A program made the translations under genes and the position numbers. From Brachypterus glaber (lineage: Eukaryota > Arthropoda > Insecta > Coleoptera > Kateretidae): a stretch of DNA of 64,000 nucleotides. This document shows positions 22,501 through 31,702 of this stretch, in pieces (position 1 is the stretch's first letter; every line of letters starts with the position of its first letter). The notes below the pieces were generated by a model. The model searched no databases and had not been told where the DNA came from. It was given only the letters and a program-made list of their open reading frames with translations. The stretch is taken from positions 33,272,998 to 33,336,997 of the forward strand of contig OY294051.1 of assembly GCA_958510825.1 (NCBI GenBank), given 5' to 3'.

Positions 22501-22837
22501 TTTTAAGGATTTAGTTGGGTTAAAAGACATTTTTGCGGATGTAAAAACTAAATTGCATGAAGCATACGAGCGAAATAGAAGAGCCTATAACCTTAGAAAG
22601 CGTGACGTAACGTTCACGATAGGTGAGAAGGTATGGAAAAGAAATAAAGTTCTTTCCAGCGCAGTAAATTATTTTGCGTCAAAATTAGCGCCTAAGTACG
22701 TGTTATGTAAGATAATAGGTAAAAAGTCAAATTTGGTTTATGTGTTACAGGATAAAAACGGTCAATCCATTGGAGACTGGCACGTTAAAGATCTTAAGAA
22801 ATATTTGGGTTCGAATAGTGATGTATCCGTCGGATAA
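19526..22837 (+). CDS. pol: Pol polyprotein: protease, reverse transcriptase, RNase H, integrase
   Basis: The open frame has 1,103 codons and starts at TTG, not ATG, so it is expected to be made as a Gag-Pol fusion by -1 frameshifting. Aspartyl protease: ALIDTGANCS, D87-T-G. Reverse transcriptase: about 250-460, with D330 in STIDLKKAF and catalytic YLDD at 393-396. RNase H: about 540-660, with D545, E586, D611 and D654 positioned as expected. Integrase: zinc-binding H747, H754, C784, C787, then D817, D877 and E913. The last two are separated by 35 residues (DD35E). The C-terminus (about 1030-1095, APKYVLCKIIG...WHVKDLKKY) resembles a GPY/F-type tail; no chromodomain is seen. All key residues are present, so the enzyme set looks functional. 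It copies Gag-packaged RNA into DNA and inserts it into the genome. Confidence 0.96.
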   Translation: MSKKCRAVVGNPGRRSLLHKAIPDSKITSSYEDNWFNWTIWLEKVKAFYKNHLISLVNLNPFENLPNDNRPYIKASIANKQIVALIDTGANCSVIGNLGISLIKSLNLEICNSSIPYVTTADKAHQKVLGFVELPITVNDTVNVLKILVVPTLQTEFIFGVDFLKQFSISLSFENNSWKFLNKVEINSINSSNEFGILELSSDQEHLANKVKDLFKELKKDKLGCTHIMKHDIDTGDNKPFKMRQYQMSPYMQEILVKELKDMLAQGVVSPSNSDYNSPVLLVKKSDGSHRLCFDGRKLNAQTKKDSYPLPKIDRILSMLGKARYISTIDLKKAFWQIPLTERSKEKCAFTVPGYGLFHFNRMCFGLANAAQRQQRLMDKLFGAAFEPYIFVYLDDIIIVSSSFEEHIRLLKEVYRILKEANLTINFDKCKFFRKSLKYLGFVLDREGLRTDIEKVQDMLNYKRPSTTTEIKRFIGLCSWYRRFVKNFATLVAPLNALLKGLGKKQPIKWNNEAEVAFVKIKEALVSAPVLTSARYDLVFTIQCDASNVGLGAVLTQVQEGKEKVIAYASRTLSRSERNFSTGEKECLALLFAIDRFRGYIEGVRFNVITDHSSLKYLANFKDPTGRIARWAVKLQQYDMNITYRKGSLQVVPDALSRAFEEVEPEKPVFPSVNLISFDSEQYGKDEYYVSLREKILKSPNQYKEYRIVEDKIYKFDRSNLGIKTNIKEWKLLVPRLCRVLVMKECHDDPLAAHMGFYKTFNRVSQEYFWPRMRSDILKYVKCCKICAEQKVPKYARHGLMGKEKNISFPWQCISTDFIGPLPRSNGGFCYLLVVSDWFTKYTLLQPLKTATAQGVIKFIENQVFLIYGVPQYIIVDNGTQFAGKAFKKLADDYQVQKIWYNAKFHSQVNPTERQNRTVETAIRSYIKENHREWDKNIGKIGLALRTAVNEVHGHSPAFLNFGRIVPLTGAYYGKVSSTQDVELEPDSREMYFKDLVGLKDIFADVKTKLHEAYERNRRAYNLRKRDVTFTIGEKVWKRNKVLSSAVNYFASKLAPKYVLCKIIGKKSNLVYVLQDKNGQSIGDWHVKDLKKYLGSNSDVSVG
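19532..19538 (+). promoter_or_regulatory. Probable -1 ribosomal frameshift site, A AAA AAT
   Basis: Gag codons here are CAA AAA AAT, so the heptamer A AAA AAT fits the X XXY YYZ rule for -1 slippage. It lies 9 bases before the gag stop. Slipping back one base enters the pol frame. The overlap with pol is 25 nt. Confidence 0.75.
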
Positions 22838-23671
22838 CTGCATGCATGAGTTTTTAAATTTCAGAAAGAAAAATAAAACCGTTAATTGTAAATATTAGCT
22901 AAGAGTGAGTAAAAGTCAAGTGTAAATAGTTAAATTTTATTTTAAATAAAATAAAGTCAAATATTGTAAAAAAAAAAAAATATTTTCTTTGATGCTCGAG
23001 GGATCAGGTCTAGAACTGATTGCTGCGACATTTTAGTAGATGGGTGTAGAGTGAGTGTTCTTCAGTTTTGATTGAGATCTTGATTAGAATACCTGAAAAA
23101 TTAAAAGGTTAATAACGGTCAAAACTATGGACTAAAAAGTTTTTGGACTTAGTGTCAATAATAAGGATTATTGATATTAAAAAGTCATTGTTGTTGAATT
23201 TTAGTTAATAAGAATTTTCCCGATTATGTAACTTCCCGATTGTGTAACTATAACTCGATTTTGTCAATTCATGGATTTGTCCCTAGTAAATAGGCGTGTG
23301 GTACGCGTAGATATCAGGCTTAACTAAAAATTCAATAAAAATGCATTCAATAACAAGTTCAATAAACATTGATTCAATATTGATTCATAAAAATTGGATA
23401 GAAATGCAATGAAAAATAAATAAATATTTTTATTTTTGTATATATTCGGAAAGGGGAATAAAGCTACAATAAATAATAAGTAAATTTAATAGTTTTTGGT
23501 TACAGAATCAGAATATGCTAGTAGCATAAGTTAGGAGTAATTTTTTTTGGTTACGGGGTTATTCTTTGTGATATTGTAATGTTCTATTTAGAGTTAACTA
23601 TTGGAGTTTATACTCTGGGTTAAAAAATATTTTTGGGAATAAATATTTTTTATTTATTCGGAGGAGGGCTG
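22838..23671 (+). other. 3' untranslated region with polypurine tract
   Basis: There is no env frame. An A run lies at 22969-22980. GGAGGAGGG (23660-23668), directly before the 3' LTR, is the polypurine tract that would prime plus-strand DNA. Confidence 0.85.
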
Positions 23672-25975
23672 TGTAGCAGTTATGACTGCCACTGTTTTTA
23701 AAGATTACCTGATCTGTGTCACGTAATCATACGATGTTACCATTTTTTCAGAAGTTAGTATTTCTTTCTATTTGCACATATAAGATTGAGTACAGACTTA
23801 TTGTATGGTCTTGTGGAAGTCTTGCGATGGTCCTTGATTCCATTTGCTGGGTCATTTTTCTTTTATTACAGAATTTGTCTTATTTTTGGTGTTTACTTTT
23901 GATAGCCTAAAATATAATAACAAACGTCTAGTAATCTACTACATTCAGTACTTGAGTTAGCTACTGATGTTTTTCAGCTAGTCTTACCTTTTTAATCACA
24001 GCTAAAGCTTCTGGAAGTCGGATAAAATCATTATCAAAGATTGTTTACCTAATTTTGAGGTTAGTTTTACTTCTACCCGCATTCAGGTATACAGTATGCA
24101 TTGCATGGTCAGCTGATGACTTCAAGTTGGTTTATTTTCGTCGTATCATTTCTTAAACCATATGAAACGATTGTTAGATGTATGGCTAGGCATTTTAAAC
24201 TTATTTAGAGTATTCTTTTTCTTTATTTTCAAGTATTATGGGGATTATGAATAGATGTTTTTTGTGTTGCCTACCCTCAAAATCGATTTGTTGTTCGTAG
24301 TTCCAAGTTTCGCCACGGGGGGAGTTTTGTACCTTGCCGGAGTTGAAGGGAGTGGCGTTCTTTTTCAAAACGACAAGCAATGGCGTTCAGGTCGTAAAAT
24401 CAGAATCTGATTTTTGTGAAACCATCCGTGGTTTATGTTTGTGTAAAAATGTTGCAATAAGTTTGTAATGAAGTGTAGTATAATCCTACGTAATTAGTTC
24501 AAGCAGTTTTAATGGAAATTCCACAATATTCATCTTTCAAAGTAAGTCGCTTTTTGGTTACCTAAGTTACAAGTGTTTAACACGTTGTTTTCTTTATTTT
24601 CATTAGAGGCGTACAGATGAAGGCTTCAGGCTGCAGAGTATTCTAGTATTCAGCACTTACTGCTCCAATTAATTCAGTTTTGGACTGGGTAAGTTTATTT
24701 TAAATCTAATTACGGATTTCGATTTTTCATATCGATGGCTGAGTTCTAAAGTCGCTGTTCTTTCTTTCTAGATTGTTGGTGAAGCTTTTCCATTTCTGTT
24801 CTAACGTTCTTCGAATGTTTTGACGATACCTCTATCCCAAATTTTATGAATATTGTTGGTGAAGCTTTTATATTTTACAACGTTACCGTTATCTCAAGTT
24901 TTACGAGTATCGATGGCGAAGCTTTCCATTTCAACTTTAACTTCAATTTTCATTGAGGTGTTCTTCAATTTTCCACATTAGTTTTCAAGAGTTTTCAAGA
25001 TTTTTCAAGATGTTCAGTAAATTGCAGTACCGTTTTTAAGCCAAGAGGTTTACAAACGTTTCAATGGATCCTCAAGCGTTTGAGTTTCAAACGTGTTCAA
25101 ATTTGTAAGGAGTTCTCAAGGCAAGGACAAGGAAATGTTCTGCACAGTGACGTACATCATCAGGGAGTGGGACAACGTATTTGGTCGTTCCAGGGACAAC
25201 TTTAATTAACAGGTTTTTATAGTTTTAGTGTAAATAATGAAAATGCGGTTTACTATATTTATTTTTGGTAAAATATCCAAGTTCTCAAATTTTAATATTT
25301 ATTAAGGTGCTCTATTTTATTATGAATATTCTAGGTTGGTTTGTAAACAAAGTTGCAACTTTGGGCCGTACGCCTAGATTACTATTTTTCACTTATTAAC
25401 ACATACCTTATATTACTGTTTTTATTTAGGTTATTCACCATAATAATTTTGGTATACATATTTTAACATTTTTGCAATAGGGTAGTTCACCACATTTTTT
25501 TTTATATTTCGCAATGGGGTCTTTTCACCATACTTTTGGTAATTTATAATTTTATTTTAATTAATATGATTAATTAAAGTTGTCTACTTGTCATTTTAAA
25601 TAAACATTGTAACAGCACATATTTGAGTTTTTGTTTAAATTATAATCAACACAAGATATACAAATCTATTCAAATCATAGTTATTTTTCAGGTTTATACA
25701 TGCTGTAAAAGATAATTAATATTCTAGTACATTATTTTTTATGTGTTTGAATCTTAACACATAAACTGCCAAGCACATGTATGTTTACAAGATTCTGGCG
25801 CCCAAGGTGTTAAACTAAGCTTATTATCATAATTTTTAATCCATGAACCCCTGTGCCCGTACTGATGCCAGTTAGCCGATCGCAACCGTACATTTTCTTT
25901 TCTATAATAAGTAACCAGGGCAGCGCCTGATAATTTTTTAGTTTTTACTTATTCTAGACAGGAAAACGCGGTACA
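23672..25975 (+). repeat. 3' LTR
   Basis: Same length (2,304 bp), start and end as the 5' LTR, at a constant offset of 8,913 bp. No substitution was noticed by eye, including in the T run at 25497-25504 and the internal three-copy repeat. Confidence 0.95.
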
Positions 25976-26454
25976 AAGTTTGTATAAACATAGATCCGCA
26001 AGTCTGTGGCTTACCACATTTTTGCCCGAAACTTTTTTCAGTCTAAAATTTTCGCATTGTTTTTTTAAATTATAGATTCTTTAAGTAAAAATACATGAAA
26101 AAGATTCTCCTAGTGTAATAAAAGCCTTAAAAGCAACCGTTTCCGAGAAAAATCGATTTAAAAAAAAATGCAGGACAGGCCCCTAAAAAGTGTCACTATT
26201 TAAAGAGTCCATAACTCACTAATATTTATTTTTGGGCCAGGGTAAAAAATAAACTTTTTTTCTTAGTTTTAATTGTGGATTCGCCCTGCAGGGTTAAATT
26301 ATTTTATTAGCGCTTTTTTTAGCCTTATTTAAGAGACCTATCTTCAATAGGCCGTAAGTGCATTAGGACCGGTTTGCGGCCCTATGTTTATATGACTTTT
26401 TTTCATATTTTTTGATATACTATGTGTGCCTTCAAGGATGGGACACCCTGTATA

Positions 26455-26974
26455 CCAACTTTTTTTGAAAACATTTTAAATTTATTTCAGTACCGAGTTC
26501 AGTACCTTAAAATCTACGTCACTGTTATTTTTTTAAAATATTTATTTAAGAAAAATATTGGTTTGATACAGTTTTAAAATATGACGAAAAATAAACTAAG
26601 TTATAAATATCTACTTTTTTTTGTCAGACCTGGGTCTGAAGAGGTTAAATAACTGGCACGTAAAATTGTAAAGTTTTCTTTGCTAGACCGCCTTCCTTGT
26701 GAGTAAAACATTCCACCACAGACAATGATGAAGTCAGCTGACATTTTTAAAAACCGAACAACTTCTCAAATTATTTTATAGTATAAATATTATGTAATTT
26801 ATGCAAGGAACGTAATTAATACGCTTTAAAATATAGCTTAGTTTTAATTTTTTTTATATTTTATATTATCATTGATTAATATAACCAGGGATTGCCAACA
26901 TTAAATGTTTCAAATTTTGAAAATGAATCTGTATAGTTCATAGTTTATTTCACACTTTGTTTTACCAATCAGAC
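26455..26974. other. Intergenic, no gene seen
   Basis: Starts with the continuation of the minisatellite interrupted at 14689. The rest is AT-rich without repeats or frames worth calling. Confidence 0.4.
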
Positions 26975-26978
26975 TTAA

Positions 26979-27605
26979 TACACTCAGAGAAAAATCGTTA
27001 TAAAATCAAACAAAGTCATATGTTAGATTTTAAGCTTTCACGGCCATTCATTTCAGATTAATCTCTGAAGATGTCTCTAGTAGTAAGAGACGAAACGTCG
27101 GAAAGTGAAAATCCATTAACACGGTCTAAACCCGAAAGTGAAAGTTCTTTAAAAGTCATATGATTTAAAAGAAAACTAATATGTTTTTGCTCCGACAGTG
27201 TTTTATGTTAATTCAAAATGATATTTTTTAATTTGATAAGCCATTGTAAAAATAAAAATATTCATTGTAATTTGAAAAATGTTTCCTTTTAAACCATTTG
27301 TAAACTAGAAATGATTTGAATACAAAAACTGGTTATTTTAAAAAGAATTCTTTTAAGATATTGATATTTTTCAACAATATAAAGGGAAATATTATAATTT
27401 TATTAAGAAAACATTAAAATAAGAAAGTAAGGGACAATTCTTTTACTTTAAAGTGAAAAACGTTTTGGTGTAAAAATTATTTCTTTAAATTAATGTTATT
27501 TATAAATAAAACGTAAAGTTTTTACTTTTAATATTTTAAAAGGCAATTTATTTAAATTAAAATAATTTCTTATTGATTTTACAAGATGAAATTTTTCTGA
27601 GTGTA
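26979..27605. mobile_element. TTAA-flanked TIR element with hammerhead-like core
   Basis: TACACTCAGAGAAAAAT at the left and ATTTTTCTGAGTGTA at the right are inverted, flanked by TTAA on both sides (26975-26978 and 27606-27609). TTAA target duplication is typical of piggyBac-type transposition, though these ends do not start CCC. At 27065-27096 it carries CTGAAGA, a GTCTCT/AGAGAC stem, then GAAAC. Non-coding. Confidence 0.75.
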
Positions 27606-27609
27606 TTAA

Positions 27610-28500
27610 TTGCGGGAAACTTTAAATATTTATCTAGCAGGAAAACACATAATAACTATAATATTAAATAATAATAATTTTATAAACATGAATATCATTT
27701 TCCATTGAATTTCCAAATCCACTTCATTGTAATTTAGCAACAATTAAAATTAACTAACAATAATAATAATTATACTTCAACAAAAACTCGGTAACCCATA
27801 TTTTTTAAATATTTTTTATAAAACCTAGTTATTTTAAAGAAATCTCGTTTTATCTTCCTCTTATTTTTTTTAATTATTATTCTTGCAATATTAGAATTTA
27901 AATAGAAAATGCATAATTATTACTTATTAATAAAAAAATAACGTACTGGTTAATTGATATATTTATGTAAATGTAACGATTTGAAATAGTATTGGATGCA
28001 TGTATAATATATTATATACATTGTATATTATTACAGTCATTAAACAGCAAAAATCAAGGAAACTGCGAAAAAAATCTTGTAAAAAAATATGACTTTTTTT
28101 CAGGCATTTAGTTTATCAAGATTAATGGTGCATTGTTATCATGCTTACGATTGTTAACGAATTTTTAATAAAACAATTGTTTTTTTTTTTGTAACAAATA
28201 AACTTAGTTAACGGTTTTTCGTCATTTCTTTTCATTAATTTGAAATTTTTTAAACAAAAACATATTGTTCTTATTTAGCCCAAAAATCGCCTTTAAAACG
28301 ATATCGTTCTTTGACAATTAACGACTGATAAAATATTTTATTCTTGCATTTTAGGGAATTTCAATGCTTATTGGAAGCCCCGCTTATGTGCGGCTTGGCA
28401 ACAGCAGAAAAAAGCGCCTTGCTTTTTAAATTGGTCAGTTTTATTTGTCAGTGTCAGTACTTGGATTAGAATTTATTTGACCTTGGGTATAGAGGAAACG
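27610..28500. other. AT-rich intergenic DNA, no gene seen
   Basis: Simple AT-rich sequence with short TAATAATAAT stretches near 27668 and 27755. No frame or repeat boundary is supported. Confidence 0.4.
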
Positions 28501-29079
28501 GTTGTATACTGGGACACTGTGCATAGTGGGACAAATCAAATACCGCGCTTCCTCTGGTAGTTAAAAATCTAAATAACTTACCAAATAATGTGCGCCTGAC
28601 GCTGCATATTTGCTTCTAAAATCCATAAGCCACGGTCTAGTTAGTTAGTACTTCTCAGTGCACTCAAGTTTTTTTTCTGTTAAGCAGTTGAAGTGCATAT
28701 TGTGATTAATTGATAAAAAAGTTTATTGAAAATATGAGAATATAATCATTTTTAAGGTAAACTTATTAATTAAATAGTATTTTTATACTCCCTACCCTAC
28801 CTATTACATCCCTCCTCATCCCCCTAAAAATAATTGATTTTTATTTAAATAAAAAATAATATAGCCTTTGTCCCACTATGTTACACTCATATGTTGTATA
28901 GTGGGACATGGGTGCATAGTGGGACAGTGTGCTTCTTAAAGTCAATATTTAATATTTTTAAAACACAATTAATTTATGATATACCTTTATATTTACAACT
29001 TAATAAAATAACAAAAAATTATTTAAATACGATTTAAATTTTTTATGGGTGTTTAAAATTGTTTGTCCCAGTATACAAC
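28501..29079. mobile_element. TIR element with repeated GTGGGACA motifs
   Basis: GTTGTATACTGGGACA and TGTCCCAGTATACAAC are a perfect 16-bp inverted pair. Inside, AGTGGGACA-type motifs recur: 28530, 28885 and 28917 forward, 28868 reverse. Only non-coding DNA lies between. Its architecture resembles the TA-flanked elements at 36381 and 59040. Confidence 0.75.
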
Positions 29080-29458
29080 ACTTTTTCTTAACTTCCCACG
29101 TTGGTGCCACAGACGTACTGTTAAAATACTACTAACTGGCACCTGTGAGCTGAGGCAAGGGGAAGAAAAGAGGTAAAATTTTGTATATGTTGGCAACCTT
29201 GCATTTCAAACATTCTGGTCAGGTGCCAGTTAGTAAAATTTTAACAGTATGTATACTCAGCAGAATATTAAGATCAGTTCTTTGACTTGAAAAAATGTTG
29301 ATTTATATTTAACCATCACACACGGATGCCTAAAAATAAGTTACATTAATCTGGTTTCAATTTCTTGATGAAATATTAAAAAAATAAATAATTATTGTTT
29401 ACGTTAGATATAACGTAGACTAATGTATGCATATACATTATTTGTTTGGTGTGTATCT

Positions 29459-29632
29459 CAGGGCCGTAACCAGAAAAAATCTAGGGAGGCTCAGCCCCCA
29501 GAGTGGTACGGAATGAGCGCCTTTGCCATTTTTTAAAATTTACAATATTTTAATGTTTTTAACCCTAAAATGGTATGGTTAAAACTTCAGTTTTATAACG
29601 TTTTATTTGAAAAAATTATAACATTGTTTATA
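29459..29632 (+). mobile_element. hAT-like 5' end fragment
   Basis: CAGGGCCGTAACCAGAAAAA at 29464 resembles the CAGGGCCGT ends at 41372 and 49746. The partner end was not found, so it is a fragment or the boundary has decayed. Confidence 0.4.
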
Positions 29633-30027
29633 TCGTCGGCTTACAAGTAAAGAGCACTAAGTCCAAAAACATGGTTTTGAGATATTGACAAATTTAACTT
29701 TCACTGTTGTTTTTTAATTTTTGTAATAATTGTTACAAAAATGCACGTTTCGCCAAACAAACACTAAGTCGCTTAGTGCAGAAACATTTGAAATAATCTA
29801 CAAGTAAAACGCACTAAGTGCACTAAGTGACTTAGTTCCTATTGCCAGATAAAATGTTAATCAAAATCAAATTGGTGCGTTTTGTATAGTGGGTAACTCT
29901 CTTGGCAGTCCACCTAGAAGTTAGTTCGGTTTACCTGTACATAGATCCTCAAAAATTAATTACAGTACCATAAAAATCCCATTTTTGCAAAAAAGTGACT
30001 TAGTGCCTTTTACTTGTAAGCCGACGA
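29633..30027. mobile_element. TA-flanked TIR element with CACTAAGTG motifs
   Basis: TCGTCGGCTTACAAGTAAA at the left and TTTACTTGTAAGCCGACGA at the right form the termini, flanked by TA (29631-29632 and 30028-30029), as expected for Tc1/mariner-type insertion. The interior repeats CACTAAGT and ACTTAGTG at 29657, 29764, 29815, 29825 and 29997. 395 bp, non-coding. Confidence 0.85.
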
Positions 30028-30110
30028 TATCATGAAATCTTAAGGGTGTGTTTCAACATTATATAGTTTAACCGTAAGTGTAACGAGAGGGTAAAGTCAA
30101 TACCCAAAAT

Positions 30111-30413
30111 TTGCCTCAGATCATTTATGGAAAACAGAGCATTTACGAAATTATGGAGAAGAGTAGATTCGGGAGCCACCTCCAACATTATTTTCACCAG
30201 TTTGACGAGAAGAAAAATGTGAGACTTCTTCATAACGCTAAAGGTACTAAATTAGAATTTTTAGAAATATACGAAAACTCAAAGAATAAAAAGTCAGGTC
30301 GAGGCACTTGTTTAAATGCCCAAACTGAGTCAAATCTACCTTATTTTCCAATTTTCAAAAATTTTATCTTACCCAATATTTTTTCCTTTTTTTCCTTTTA
30401 TTTCATGGGTTAA
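30111..30413 (+). pseudogene. Penelope-like element fragment, GIY-YIG endonuclease C-terminal part
   Basis: The frame reads KSRFGSHLQHYFHQFDEKKN, then VRLLHNAKGTKLEFLEIYEN, then CLNAQTESNLPYF. The order FxxHL, LH-(x)-KGxKLxxLExYE, LNxQ is what I know from the C-terminal half of GIY-YIG endonucleases in Penelope-like retroelements. The GIY and YIG segments and the reverse transcriptase are missing upstream, where a TIR element lies instead. No proper start. It is a truncated dead copy. Confidence 0.55.
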
Positions 30414-30800
30414 TCGCGAAAATTTGCCTGTATGAATTTTGGCCTTGTATGAATTTTGTTTCTTAACCTACAAATTAATTGTCAAGACCATGTTAAATAC
30501 GGTCTTAAATCTTATTTATTTAAATAATGTGATTGTTTATTGTTTTTCAAAAATATTTAGTAAGCTTAATTAGTAATTAGTCATAATTTGATGGTAATTG
30601 GTAATGATAAATTTTTATTCACCTCTGTAATGACGAGTAAGTAAATTTGTAGTGTCTAAGGGAAAATAGGTTCAAGTTTGTTTCAGACGATTTATTTTAT
30701 TATTATTTATCTTTTAGTAACTCCTGATGAGGCGAAACATGTAGAGTAGATTATAAAATTAAAACTCTATCCAGTAAGTACTAAAAAATCCTTTTATTTC
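30414..30800 (+). mobile_element. Probable Penelope-like 3' region with hammerhead-like core
   Basis: Downstream of the GIY-YIG fragment, CTGATGA (30724-30730), GGC, GAAAC (30734-30738) matches the hammerhead ribozyme core but with almost no stem II. TTTTAGTA (30712-30719) can pair with TACTAAAA (30779-30786) as an enclosing stem, and TAGAGT (30742-30747) with ACTCTA (30764-30769) as the third. Penelope-like elements are known to carry hammerheads, so position and topology agree. Activity is doubtful. Confidence 0.45.
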
Positions 30801-31234
30801 TTATGTATGGAAAACGCCCAAAGCGGAAAAGAAATCATTAGTTAAAAGAAAATTATAATAATTTAAATACATTAGGCTGGTTTATGGTAATTATAACTAA
30901 ATTAAATAACTAATTACCAATTCAGGCAATGAAATAAAATACGACAGATAAACATTCCATTGGTCAAATTCTTAAACTAGTTACTCCCATTGGAAGTCTC
31001 CCAAAGACCCCCCCCCCCCCAACAGTCAGGTTGACTACGCATACTACGTAGCTACGTTCTGGCTTTATGGTAGGTATATCAATACTATTTTATATTTATT
31101 CGACAAATATTGAAGGCGGGGCGAACATTTTTATTTTATATTCAATTTTTAAAATTAACGTGGGCGCCTTTTTTTTGTTGACGGCGTTTATTTTTTTTTT
31201 TTTTTTTTTGAGGGTGGTTTTTGGACTTTTTTTT
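30801..31234. other. Intergenic with C13 and T-run
   Basis: A 13-base C run lies at 31008-31020 and a long T run at 31191-31209. The 76-codon frame at 31067-31297 runs through the T tract and is not credible. Confidence 0.4.
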
Positions 31235-31485
31235 GGTAGGGGCGCAAGCTTTGGTAGGAACCGTCAGGGAAAAAGCCCAACCCACCGAAGTGGCTAGTTC
31301 CGGCGCCTAGGCGCGCCTGTTGCATCTTTATCCCTGTTTAAGGTAGTTAGTAGCGATGCCTACTAGCCCAGGAGGACCAACGGCTTTATGTATGCGCCCT
31401 CCGAAAATTTTGTTGTTTGACTGAGGATCGTACCTCGAACCTCTTGGTTACAAGGCCAGAGTCTTCTCGACTGAGATTTTTTTTC
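31235..31485 (-). mobile_element. tRNA-headed SINE-like element, copy d
   Basis: Read on the minus strand, it starts with tRNA-like sequence (GGCCTTGTAACCAAGAGGTT, then CGAGGTACGATCCTC, a B-box-like region). A GC-richer body follows with AAAGCCGTTGGTCCTCCTGG and GCTAGTAGG, which recalls the AAAGCCGGTGG..CTAG segment of the SINEs at 39185 and 58079. Boundaries are uncertain. Confidence 0.5.
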
Positions 31486-31702
31486 AGTGTAGTAATGATA
31501 TTTTAAAATGCAAAATTAGATTAGTGGTAATCAAATAGTGTGAAATTGATATTTAACAATGGGATATTCAATATATGCAAATATAGACTTATTTACATAT
31601 AAAGCAGATATTAAATTATTACCTATACAAGGTTTCTGAAAAAAAATGGGAAAATAGAAAAAACTAATAAATTTTATGAATAAATTTTATAAATAAATTT
31701 TA

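Larger units (their letters stand above)
14759..25975 (+). mobile_element. Complete Ty3/gypsy LTR retrotransposon
   Basis: The 11,217-bp element has two 2,304-bp LTRs starting TG and ending CA, flanked by the 4-bp target duplication AAGT (14755-14758 and 25976-25979). Order is LTR, primer site, long leader, gag, pol (protease, reverse transcriptase, RNase H, integrase), polypurine tract, LTR, which is the Ty3/gypsy order. No env-like frame exists between pol and the 3' LTR. Very long LTRs and a tRNA-Lys-like primer site recall the Osvaldo/Ulysses type, but that placement is from memory and untested. Both frames are intact and the LTRs show no difference in the stretches compared, so insertion was recent. 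Confidence 0.95.
14690..26450. mobile_element. CAGGGTGTCCCA-type TIR element, split by the LTR retrotransposon
   Basis: The left end CAGGGTGTCCCA (14690) and the right end TGGGACACCCTG (26450) are perfect 12-bp inverted termini. Further in, ATCCTTGAAGG is also mirrored, offset by 12 extra bases on the left. TATA flanks both ends (14686-14689 and 26451-26454), a plausible target duplication. Without the 11.2-kb insert the element is about 540 bp. Isolated ends of the same type occur at 35954, 39472 and 49279. Non-autonomous. Confidence 0.8.

Noticed and set aside
22838..23671. Search for an env gene between pol and the 3' LTR
   Set aside because: No frame of useful length, no signal peptide or membrane segment; only untranslated sequence and the polypurine tract.
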